This document shows positions 27,480 through 35,380 of a stretch of DNA of 64,000 bases, piece after piece; the first letter of the stretch is position 1; every line of letters begins with the position of its first letter. The position numbers and the translations under genes are program-made. Below the pieces are notes generated by a model, which was not told the origin of the DNA, searched no databases, and was given only the letters and a program-made list of their open reading frames with translations. The stretch is from Maritalea mobilis (lineage in GTDB: Bacteria; Pseudomonadota; Alphaproteobacteria; Rhizobiales; Devosiaceae): NCBI RefSeq assembly GCF_004363175.1, contig NZ_SNYR01000003.1, forward strand, positions 458,193 through 522,192, in the 5' to 3' direction.

Positions 27480-27494
27480 CATGCACTATGCATG
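27480..27494. promoter_or_regulatory. Palindrome upstream of puuE-uraD
   Basis: CATGCA-CTA-TGCATG is a perfect 15-base palindrome 51 bases before the puuE start, in the gap shared with uraH. The related TGCATGCA occurs at about 27593-27600 near the uraH side. It is a candidate operator or promoter element; the binder is unknown. Confidence 0.4.
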
Positions 27495-27541
27495 AAGCGA
27501 TGATTTGCGCCTAGGGGGAAATGCCGGGCGGCAGTAATTTT

Positions 27542-27557
27542 TTGACCAATTGTTAAA
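27542..27557. promoter_or_regulatory. Purine-regulon motif between puuE and uraH
   Basis: TTGACCAATTGTTAAA matches the perfect palindrome TTGACCAATTGGTCAA at 14 of 16 positions. It sits in the divergent gap between the puuE-allE-allA and uraH-xdh-puuD-guaD operons. Similar sites precede ade (37111-37126) and the purine ABC importer (41957-41972). A possible -35, TTGACA, follows at 27563-27568. A GntR/FadR-type binder would fit the core, but none is encoded nearby for this role. Confidence 0.55.
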
Positions 27558-27616
27558 ATTTCTTGACATAACCCCCAGAAACACGGCAAAAATGCATGCA
27601 ATAGGGGGAGGTAATT

Positions 27617-27973
27617 ATGGCGACAGGCAAACTCACAACTCATGTGTTGGACACAGCGCGCGGTTGCCCCGCAAGCGGATTGCAGCTCTGCCTATTTGAG
27701 CTGAACAATGGCACTGCCGAAAAAATTCTGGAAACCCGCACCAATCATGATGGCCGCGTTGATGGGCCGCTGTTGGAAGGGGTTTTAAAAACCGGCACCT
27801 ACGAATTGCGCTTTATGGTGGCAGATTATTTTAAAAGCCACAGCGTTGAAGAGCCGAATGGTGCGTTTTTGGATGAAGTGCCCGTGCGCTTTGTGATTGC
27901 CCAGCCCGATGCCCATTATCATGTGCCGCTTTTGGTGTCGCCTTATGGCTATTCCACCTATCGAGGGAGCTAA
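27617..27973 (+). CDS. uraH: 5-Hydroxyisourate hydrolase UraH
   Basis: A 118-residue transthyretin-like enzyme that hydrolyses 5-hydroxyisourate, the unstable product of urate oxidation, to OHCU. The family signatures are both present: LTTHVLDTARGCPA at the N-terminus and the C-terminal YRGS tetrapeptide, with HYHVPLLVSPYGYSTY. No signal peptide is present, so it is cytoplasmic. AGGGGGAGG lies just before the ATG. It leads the rightward purine operon, and its stop codon is two bases from the xdhA start. Confidence 0.96.
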   Translation: MATGKLTTHVLDTARGCPASGLQLCLFELNNGTAEKILETRTNHDGRVDGPLLEGVLKTGTYELRFMVADYFKSHSVEEPNGAFLDEVPVRFVIAQPDAHYHVPLLVSPYGYSTYRGS

Positions 27974-27975
27974 TT

Positions 27976-29454
27976 TTGAACTTCGATTCAAAAATTTCTT
28001 TTTGGCTGAACGATGAAATCATAGAGCTCGAAAAGCTCAAATCAGACCAAACTTTACTTGATTTTTTACGTCTTGAAAAAACACTCCGCGGCACAAAAGA
28101 AGGTTGTGCCGAAGGGGATTGTGGTGCTTGCACCGTGCTGGTGGGACGGTTGAAAAACGGCAAGCTGCGCTACCAGGCCGTCAATGCCTGCATCAGCTTT
28201 GTCGCCAGTTTGCACGGCACCCACATCGTCACCATCGAACATCTGAAAAGCGATCAGGGGCTGCATCCAATCCAGCAAGCTATGGTTGAACATCATGGCT
28301 CCCAATGCGGTTTTTGCACGCCGGGCTTTGTTATGTCGCTCTATGCCATGTGGATGGAAAATGCTGACCCGACCACAACCGAGATTGAGGAAGCTTTGCA
28401 GGGCAATCTCTGCCGATGTACGGGCTATCAGCCCATCGTCAAAGCCGCGCGGAATATCGTAAAATTCGGCAGCTTGGAGCAGGATTTTCTGGTCAAGGAA
28501 CGCCAGCAAAATATCGACCGCTTGCAAGCGCTGCAAAATGACTCGCCCATCGCCATTGAGAGCGATGGAGACAAAATCTTTGTGCCCAAGACTAAGGCAC
28601 AATTGGCCGAAATTTATGTGGCGCACCCAGATGCAACTTTGGTCGCTGGCGCCACCGATGTGGGCCTCTGGGTCACCAAATTTATGCGCCCAATCACCCC
28701 TTCCATTTTTCTAACAGCGCTTCGTGATTTTGATGCGGTTCAGGAAAAAGATGGCCAGCTGATCATCAATGGCGGTGTAACCTACACGGATCTGCTGCCG
28801 CTGATTGATGAAAAACTGACACAGCTCAGCGCCTATTGGCGGCGCATCGGCGGCGCTCAGGTGCGCAATATGGGCACCATCGGTGGCAACATTGCCAATG
28901 GCTCCCCCATTGGCGAGACGCCACCAGCACTGATCGCATTGGGGGCAACCATCACGCTGCAAAAAGGCGAAGAAACCCGCCAATTGCCGTTGGAAAAATT
29001 CTTTATCGAATATCGCAAGCAAGATCGCGCGCCCGGCGAGTTTTTGGCGCAAATTCAAGTGCCATTGCCGAAGCCTGAAGCGCACTTTGCGGCCTATAAA
29101 ATTTCCAAACGCCGGGATGAAGATATTTCCGCCGTCGCCGCTGCGTTCCACCTTGAAACAGACGGCAACAAGATTGGCAGCTTGCGCATCGCTTACGGCG
29201 GCATGGCGGGCGTGCCTAAACGCGCGGACAATGTAGAAGCTGCGCTGAATGGCCAACCGCTCACCCGCGACACATTTGAAAATGCGCTGGATGCTTTTGA
29301 TCAGGATTTCACCCCGATGACCGATATGCGGGCCAGCGCGGCCTATCGCCAGCAAGTGGCGAAAAATCTGCTGCTGCGCTTTTATGATGAGTATTTTGGT
29401 GAAGCGGAAAGTTTAGATACATTGCGCCAAGCCGCATTGGTGGAGGTGAATTGA
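27976..29454 (+). CDS. xdhA: Xanthine dehydrogenase small subunit XdhA
   Basis: A 492-residue subunit holding two [2Fe-2S] clusters and FAD. Plant-type cluster ligands are Cys44, Cys49, Cys52 and Cys72 (KEGCAEGDCGACTV); the second cluster uses Cys111, Cys114, Cys146 and Cys148 (CGFCTPGF and CRCTGYQP). The FAD domain begins near residue 195 (ATLVAGATDVGLWVTK, GTIGGNIANGSPIGETPP). It passes electrons from the molybdenum subunit to NAD+. Translation appears to begin at TTG 27976, behind GAGGGAGC (27963-27970); no ATG fits. Operon: uraH-xdhA-xdhB-xdhC-puuD-guaD. Confidence 0.95.
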   Translation: MNFDSKISFWLNDEIIELEKLKSDQTLLDFLRLEKTLRGTKEGCAEGDCGACTVLVGRLKNGKLRYQAVNACISFVASLHGTHIVTIEHLKSDQGLHPIQQAMVEHHGSQCGFCTPGFVMSLYAMWMENADPTTTEIEEALQGNLCRCTGYQPIVKAARNIVKFGSLEQDFLVKERQQNIDRLQALQNDSPIAIESDGDKIFVPKTKAQLAEIYVAHPDATLVAGATDVGLWVTKFMRPITPSIFLTALRDFDAVQEKDGQLIINGGVTYTDLLPLIDEKLTQLSAYWRRIGGAQVRNMGTIGGNIANGSPIGETPPALIALGATITLQKGEETRQLPLEKFFIEYRKQDRAPGEFLAQIQVPLPKPEAHFAAYKISKRRDEDISAVAAAFHLETDGNKIGSLRIAYGGMAGVPKRADNVEAALNGQPLTRDTFENALDAFDQDFTPMTDMRASAAYRQQVAKNLLLRFYDEYFGEAESLDTLRQAALVEVN

Positions 29455-31760
29455 TGAGCCAAAAGCAATCCGCCCTTGGTCCAAAACCGCACGAATCCGC
29501 CCATAAACATGTGGCCGGTGCTGCCGACTATCTTGATGACATCAATGAACCAGCCGGCACGCTGCACGCCTATATCGGCCTCAGCACCATCGCATCCGGT
29601 ACCATCGAAAATATCGATTTCACCGACGTGCTGTCGCATCCAAACGTGTTGGGAGTGCTCACCGCCAGTGATATTCCGGGTGAAAATGATGTCAGCCCCA
29701 CCGGGTTACATGATGATCCGATCTTTGCAGACAAAGAGGTGCTGTTTCTCGGCCAGCCTGTTTTTGCGGTGATTGCCACCCATCGCGATGCAGCCCGCCG
29801 CGCGGCGAAAAAAGCCAAAATCAGCTATCAGGAAAAATCTGCCATTCTCGATATTCGCGCTGCCGAAAAAGCAGGCGGTGAATTTGTCACCGCGCCGCTC
29901 ACCTTGAAAAATGGTGATGTGAAGCAGGCGATGGCAAAGGCCCCATTGCGCCTCAAAGGCGAAATGGAAATTGGCGGTCAGGATCATTTCTATCTCGAGG
30001 GCCATATCGCCATGGCCATCCCGGGCGAAGACGACACGGTCAAAGTCATCTCTTCCACCCAACACCCCTCTGAGGTGCAGCATATGGTGGCCCACGCTTT
30101 GGGTGCGCACCAGCACGCAGTGAATGTGGAAGTGCGGCGCATGGGCGGCGGCTTTGGCGGCAAGGAAACACAAGCTTCGCTGTTCGCCTGTGTCGCAGCC
30201 ATCGCCGCTAAAAAATACAAACGTGCAGTGAAAATTCGCCCGGACCGTGACGATGATATGGTGATGACGGGCAAGCGCCATGATTTCCTCGCCACCTATG
30301 AGGTGGGTTTTGACGAAAGCGGCAAAATCCACGCGCTGGATGCCGACTTTGCCGCCCGCTGCGGTTTTTCAGCTGACCTCTCCGGCCCGGTAACAGACCG
30401 CGCATTGTTCCATGCGGACAATTGCTATTTCCTTGAAAATGTCGAGTTGCGCTCGCGCCCGCTGAAAACCAACACTGTGTCCAACACCGCTTTCCGCGGT
30501 TTTGGCGGCCCGCAAGGACTGCTGGGGGGAGAACGGGTGATTGAAGAGATCGCCTATAAGCTCGGCAAAGACCCGCTTGAGGTGCGCCGCGCCAATTTTT
30601 ATGGCCCGACCACAGGCAACAAAACGCCTTATCACCAAATTGTTGATGATAACATCATCGCTCAAGTGGTGGATGAGTTGGAAGAAAGTTCTGACTATCA
30701 GGCCCGACGCCAAAAGGTGCTGGCGTTCAACAAGACCCACAAAAATCTGAAGCGCGGCATCGCGCTCACCCCGGTTAAATTCGGCATTTCCTTCACCGCC
30801 ACGTGGTACAATCAGGCGGGTGCATTGGTGCACATTTACAAAGATGGTTCCATCCTGCTCAATCATGGCGGCACGGAAATGGGCCAAGGGCTTTATTCGA
30901 AAGTGGCGCAAGTGCTGGCCGATGAATTACAGGTCGACCCCAAGCGCGTTAAAGTCAGCGCCACGCGCACCGACAAAGTGCCCAACACCTCCGCCACCGC
31001 CGCGTCATCCGGCACGGATTTGAACGGCATGGCCGCTGCCGATGCGGCGCGGCAATTGGAAGCTCGGTTGGTGCGTTTTGCCGCCGACAAATTCCAGATC
31101 GAAGAAGCAGACGTGAAGTTTGGCTATGAGCATCTGGATTGCTCAGGCAAACAAGTGCCGTTCGAAGAACTGATCGCCGCCGCCTATATGGAGCGCGTAC
31201 ATCTTTCTGCCGCCGGATTTTACAAAACGCCAGATATTCACTGGAACCGTGAAACCGGGCGCGGCACACCGTTCTATTATTACGCCTATGGCGCGGCTGT
31301 GTCCGAAGTGGTGATCGACACGCTCACGGGCGAATATTTTGTGGACCGTGTGGATTTGCTCCATGATGTGGGCAACTCGATCAATGAAGCGATTGATTTA
31401 GGGCAGGTTGAAGGTGGCTTTATTCAGGGCATGGGCTGGCTCACCACAGAAGAGCTTTGGTTCTCCGATAAGGGCGAGCTGAAAACCCACGCGCCCTCCA
31501 CCTACAAAATCCCACTCGCGTCGGATCGACCACGCCACTTCATCACCAAATTGGTCACTTGGTCGAAAAACGAAAAGCGCACCATCAAGCGCTCCAAAGC
31601 GGTGGGTGAACCGCCCTTTATGCTCGCTGTGTCGGTGCTGGAAGCATTGTCTATGGCCGTGGCCAGTGTGGACGATTATAAAACCTGCCCGCGCCTAGAT
31701 GCTCCGGCGACGCCGGAGCGCATTTTGATGGCGGTGGAAAGGCTGAAAGGGCAGCGCTGA
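29454..31760 (+). CDS. xdhB: Xanthine dehydrogenase molybdenum subunit XdhB
   Basis: A 768-residue catalytic subunit that hydroxylates hypoxanthine and xanthine to urate at a molybdopterin centre. Visible landmarks: the RMGGGFGGKETQ loop, TAFRGFGGPQG with the substrate-binding Arg, HGGTEMGQGL, and the late AVGEPPFML segment containing the catalytic Glu. Start ATG 29454 overlaps the xdhA stop by one base and has GGAGGTGA before it. The xdhC chaperone gene follows with another overlap, consistent with assembly of the holoenzyme. Confidence 0.96.
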   Translation: MSQKQSALGPKPHESAHKHVAGAADYLDDINEPAGTLHAYIGLSTIASGTIENIDFTDVLSHPNVLGVLTASDIPGENDVSPTGLHDDPIFADKEVLFLGQPVFAVIATHRDAARRAAKKAKISYQEKSAILDIRAAEKAGGEFVTAPLTLKNGDVKQAMAKAPLRLKGEMEIGGQDHFYLEGHIAMAIPGEDDTVKVISSTQHPSEVQHMVAHALGAHQHAVNVEVRRMGGGFGGKETQASLFACVAAIAAKKYKRAVKIRPDRDDDMVMTGKRHDFLATYEVGFDESGKIHALDADFAARCGFSADLSGPVTDRALFHADNCYFLENVELRSRPLKTNTVSNTAFRGFGGPQGLLGGERVIEEIAYKLGKDPLEVRRANFYGPTTGNKTPYHQIVDDNIIAQVVDELEESSDYQARRQKVLAFNKTHKNLKRGIALTPVKFGISFTATWYNQAGALVHIYKDGSILLNHGGTEMGQGLYSKVAQVLADELQVDPKRVKVSATRTDKVPNTSATAASSGTDLNGMAAADAARQLEARLVRFAADKFQIEEADVKFGYEHLDCSGKQVPFEELIAAAYMERVHLSAAGFYKTPDIHWNRETGRGTPFYYYAYGAAVSEVVIDTLTGEYFVDRVDLLHDVGNSINEAIDLGQVEGGFIQGMGWLTTEELWFSDKGELKTHAPSTYKIPLASDRPRHFITKLVTWSKNEKRTIKRSKAVGEPPFMLAVSVLEALSMAVASVDDYKTCPRLDAPATPERILMAVERLKGQR

Positions 31761-32602
31761 TGATGGCGATTTCCGTTTGGCAGCAATTCTGGGCACAGGC
31801 GAAGGGCGAAGCCATCTTGGTGGAAATTCTCGCCATCAAAGGCTCCACCCCGCGCGATAGTGACGCAAAAATGGTGGTCAGCGCGTCGGATGTGTTTGGC
31901 ACAATTGGCGGCGGCCAAGCCGAATATATGATGATGGATGAAGCCCGTAAAATGTTGCGGCACGGCCAAACCCATCGCGAGATCGAGTTGCCGCTCGGCC
32001 CGCAAATCGGTCAATGCTGCGGTGGCCATTTTACTTTCTCTCTGCGTCGTTTGGATGCGAGTGCCGCCCAAATCTTTGAACAGAATTTGCGCGACGAAGT
32101 CCAAGCGCAAACACCAATTTACATCTTTGGTGCAGGCCATGTGGGCCGCGCTTTGGCACAGGCGCTAAAGCCGCTGCCCTTCAAGCCGATCTTGATCGAT
32201 CAGCGCGCCGAAGAACTGGCCAAAATCGATGGCATTGAAAAACGCCTCAGCCCGCTACCCGAAGCCGAATTGCGCACCGCGCCGGAGGGGGCAGGCGTGG
32301 TGGTGTTCACCCATGATCATGCGCTAGACTTTATGATCACGGGCGAAGCCTTGGCCATGAACCGCTTTTTCTATGTCGGCATGATCGGCTCAAAATCAAA
32401 GCGCAACACATTCCGGTCGTGGTTGGCCGATGCCTATCCAAAGGCGTCATTCGATCAATTGGTGCTACCCATTGGCGGTGCCAAGGTCAAAGATAAACGG
32501 CCTGAAGTGATCGCGGCTTTGGTGGCGGCAGAATTGATTGAGCAACAGGCAGCGCAGGCGCAAGCAACCAAGTTGAAATTAGGGGGCGAATATGCCAGAT
32601 AG
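31760..32602 (+). CDS. xdhC: Xanthine dehydrogenase accessory protein XdhC
   Basis: A 280-residue chaperone that binds molybdenum cofactor, supports its sulfuration, and inserts it into XdhB. The N-terminal XdhC/CoxI domain has GSTPRDSDAKMVV and GTIGGGQAEY, and a Rossmann-type domain begins at IYIFGAGHVGRALAQ. QCCGGH matches the conserved cysteine-bearing segment of the family. Two adjacent ATG codons (31760, 31763) are possible; the first overlaps the xdhB stop. Its end overlaps the puuD start by eleven bases. Confidence 0.93.
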   Translation: MMAISVWQQFWAQAKGEAILVEILAIKGSTPRDSDAKMVVSASDVFGTIGGGQAEYMMMDEARKMLRHGQTHREIELPLGPQIGQCCGGHFTFSLRRLDASAAQIFEQNLRDEVQAQTPIYIFGAGHVGRALAQALKPLPFKPILIDQRAEELAKIDGIEKRLSPLPEAELRTAPEGAGVVVFTHDHALDFMITGEALAMNRFFYVGMIGSKSKRNTFRSWLADAYPKASFDQLVLPIGGAKVKDKRPEVIAALVAAELIEQQAAQAQATKLKLGGEYAR

Positions 32603-33815
32603 TGCAATTTTTTACGAATGGATCGCCTTTGGCGTGCGCTGGTTGCATGTGATTACCGCCATTGCGTGGATCGGCTCCAGCTTCTATTTCATCGCCTTGG
32701 ATTTGGGCCTCAAACCCAACCCGAAACTGCACAAGGGCGTGCGCGGTGAGGAATGGCAGGTCCATGGCGGTGGCTTCTACCATATCCAGAAATATATGGT
32801 CGCGCCCGACCATATGCCCGAACATTTGATCTGGTTTAAATGGGAGGCCTACACCACCTGGCTCTCCGGTTTCGCCATGCTCGCCATTGTCTATTATGTC
32901 GGGGCCGATCTTTATCTTATCGACCGCAATGTGATGGATATGAGTGTGCCGCTCGCCATCTTCCTGTCGGTCGCCTCCATCGCCGGGGGCTGGATCATTT
33001 ATGATCTCCTGTGCAAATCCCCCATTGGCAAAAGCGATACGGGCCTGATGGTACTGCTGTTTGGCGTGCTGGTCTTCATGGCTTGGGGCTACACGCAGAT
33101 GTTCACGGGCCGCGCCGCATTGCTGCATTTGGGTGCCTTCACCGCCACCATCATGTCGGCCAATGTGTTCTTCATCATCATCCCCAATCAAAAAGTGATC
33201 GTGGATGATTTAAAGGCCGGTAAGGAGCCTGATCCAGCCTTGGGCAAACAGTCCAAACAGCGCTCTGTGCACAATAATTATCTCACCCTGCCCGTGCTGT
33301 TTTTGATGTTGTCGAACCATTATCCGCTGGCCTTCGCCACCCAATATAATTGGGTGATCGCCTCAATGATCTTCTTGATCGGCGTGCTGATCCGCCATTT
33401 CTTCAACACCAAGCACGAAAGCGGCAAGTTTTTGGGTTGGCCGTGGTTCCTGTCTGCGGTGCTGTTTATTTTGATCATGTGGTTGTCCACCAATCCGAAA
33501 ATCTCGGGCCTCACCGAAGATAAAATGGCCACCCTCAATGCCGCACCCTATATGGCATCCGCTCAATTTGAAGAGGCGCGCGACACGGTGTTGGGCCGTT
33601 GCTCCATGTGTCACACCGAAGAGCCAGTGTGGGATGGGGTGCATCAAGCGCCGAAAAATGTCATTTTGGATAATGACCAAGCCATTGCCGCTTACGCGCA
33701 AGAGATTTATATCCAAGCCGGGCGCAGCCACGCTATGCCGCCGGGCAATGTGACCTATATGTCAGCGGAAGAGCGCGAGTTGCTTGTGGCATGGTATGAA
33801 AGCGTAAATCAGTAG
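32592..33815 (+). CDS. puuD: Membrane urate oxidase PuuD with cytochrome c domain
   Basis: A 407-residue protein with about eight membrane helices in the first ~310 residues (AIAWIGSSFYFIALDLGL, then several more) and a C-terminal class I cytochrome c domain: heme motif CSMCH at residues 337-341 and probable axial Met in HAMPPGN. The family oxidises urate to 5-hydroxyisourate and hands electrons to the respiratory chain, unlike cytoplasmic uricase, which makes hydrogen peroxide. Conserved histidines lie in HVITAIAW, HGGGFYHIQKY and DHMPEHLIWFKWE. It lies between xdhC and guaD and feeds UraH. Confidence 0.94.
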   Translation: MPDSAIFYEWIAFGVRWLHVITAIAWIGSSFYFIALDLGLKPNPKLHKGVRGEEWQVHGGGFYHIQKYMVAPDHMPEHLIWFKWEAYTTWLSGFAMLAIVYYVGADLYLIDRNVMDMSVPLAIFLSVASIAGGWIIYDLLCKSPIGKSDTGLMVLLFGVLVFMAWGYTQMFTGRAALLHLGAFTATIMSANVFFIIIPNQKVIVDDLKAGKEPDPALGKQSKQRSVHNNYLTLPVLFLMLSNHYPLAFATQYNWVIASMIFLIGVLIRHFFNTKHESGKFLGWPWFLSAVLFILIMWLSTNPKISGLTEDKMATLNAAPYMASAQFEEARDTVLGRCSMCHTEEPVWDGVHQAPKNVILDNDQAIAAYAQEIYIQAGRSHAMPPGNVTYMSAEERELLVAWYESVNQ

Positions 33816-33826
33816 GACCGATCAAT

Positions 33827-35140
33827 ATGAGTGAAAAACTAGTCCGTGGGCGCGTGCTGAGCTTCCACGCGAAACCGCAGGCGCGCGATGATGATAGCGC
33901 CTATCGCTATATTGAAGATGGCGCCTTGCTGGTGCGCAATGGCACCATTGCGGCCATGGGCATCTATGATGAGGTGAAAACCCAAGCCGCCCAAAATGTT
34001 CAGATTGATGATCATCGCGGCAAGCTGATCCTGCCCGGCTTTATCGATCCGCACATTCATTTCCCGCAGATGCAGGTGCTGGCCTCCTATGCTGGATCGC
34101 TGTTGGAATGGTTGAACACTTACACCTTCGTGGAAGAACAACGTTTCGGCGACGCGGTTCATGCCGCGCGTATTGCAGACCATTTAATGGATGAACTCAT
34201 CCGCAATGGCACCACCACCACCAGCGCCTTTTGCTCGGTGCATCCCGGCTCCGTCGATGCCTATTTCAGCGCCGCGTCCCACCGCAATATGTTGATGCTG
34301 GGCGGCAAAGTGATGATGGATCGTGAAGCGCCAGAAGCGCTCACCGATACACCGCAATCCTCCTATGACGATACCAAATCCGGCATTGAAAAGTGGCACG
34401 GTCTGGGCCGCAATTATTATGTAATCACCCCGCGCTTCGCCATCACCTCCACCCCAGAACAGTTGGAAGCCGCAGGAACGTTGGCGAAAGAATTTCCAGA
34501 CCTGCATATTCAAACCCATTTGAATGAAAACAAAAACGAAATCGCCTTCACCAATGAGCTTTATCCTGAAGCTGGCGACTATTTTGGCATCTATGAAAAA
34601 TACGGGCTGGTGGGCGACAAATCCTTATTCGGTCATTGCATCCATATGAGCGACCGCGAGCGCGACGCTATGTTTGATACAAACTCGGTGGCCGTCTTCT
34701 GCCCCACCTCAAATATGTTTATCGGTTCAGGCCATTTCGATTGGCAAAATATGGAAGGCGACCAAAAACAGGGCCGCATTGGCTTGGCCACCGATATTGG
34801 TGGCGGCACGTCCATCTCCATGCTGCGCACCATGGATGAAGGCTATAAAGTGCTGCAACTGCAAGGCCAACGCCTACCCCCTCTGGTCAGCTTTTACCAA
34901 GCGACATTGGGCAACGCCGAAGCCCTTTCCCTGCAAAACCGTATCGGCACGTTGGACGAAGGCAGCGATGCCGACTTTATCGTCCTCGACGCCGCAGCAA
35001 CCCCGGTGATGAAGCTGCGCATGGAAACAGTGCACGATTTGGAACAAGAACTTTTCCTCCTGCAAACCATGGGCGACGACCGCGCCATCATGGAAACCTA
35101 TGTCGCTGGCGAAGCGCTGAAGTCCAAGCTAACCGGGTGA
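33827..35140 (+). CDS. guaD: Guanine deaminase
   Basis: A 437-residue amidohydrolase converting guanine to xanthine and ammonia. The zinc motif is PGFIDPHIHFPQ (His76, His78), followed by the specific SLLEWLNTYTFVEE phrase, IQTHLNENKNEI, FGHCIHMSDRE and the final LATDIGGGTSISM with the metal Asp. These fit the guanine deaminase family rather than cytosine deaminase. It is last in the uraH operon and supplies the common xanthine entry point. Downstream is a repeat-rich gap where it converges on ade. Confidence 0.95.
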   Translation: MSEKLVRGRVLSFHAKPQARDDDSAYRYIEDGALLVRNGTIAAMGIYDEVKTQAAQNVQIDDHRGKLILPGFIDPHIHFPQMQVLASYAGSLLEWLNTYTFVEEQRFGDAVHAARIADHLMDELIRNGTTTTSAFCSVHPGSVDAYFSAASHRNMLMLGGKVMMDREAPEALTDTPQSSYDDTKSGIEKWHGLGRNYYVITPRFAITSTPEQLEAAGTLAKEFPDLHIQTHLNENKNEIAFTNELYPEAGDYFGIYEKYGLVGDKSLFGHCIHMSDRERDAMFDTNSVAVFCPTSNMFIGSGHFDWQNMEGDQKQGRIGLATDIGGGTSISMLRTMDEGYKVLQLQGQRLPPLVSFYQATLGNAEALSLQNRIGTLDEGSDADFIVLDAAATPVMKLRMETVHDLEQELFLLQTMGDDRAIMETYVAGEALKSKLTG

Positions 35141-35380
35141 CACTCCCAGCGGCCGTCCCGGCCTTGAGCCGGGACCAAATATCATCGCAAATATAGGCAA
35201 ATAGGCCCCGGATCAGGTCCGGGGCGGCCTGGTGGGTTTTGTGCGCTCAGCGGCTCATGTGAGTTTGCTTCTGTTTAAAACCTATACCTTGCCCCACCGT
35301 CATTACCGGACTTGATCCGGTAATCCATGCAGCACCAACGGTTACACAGGAGCGCTGGTTTATTTACGCCCAGCTCGATC
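35141..35380. repeat. Repeat-rich gap between guaD and ade, incl. 36-base repeat copy 2
   Basis: The gap holds a palindrome CCCGGCCTTGAGCCGGG (from about 35157), an opposite-facing relative CCCCGGATCAGGTCCGGGG (35206-35224), and at 35294-35329 an exact copy of the 36-base element found at 24525-24560. Both gaps are where convergent transcripts end, so the stems may also act as terminators. Confidence 0.8.
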
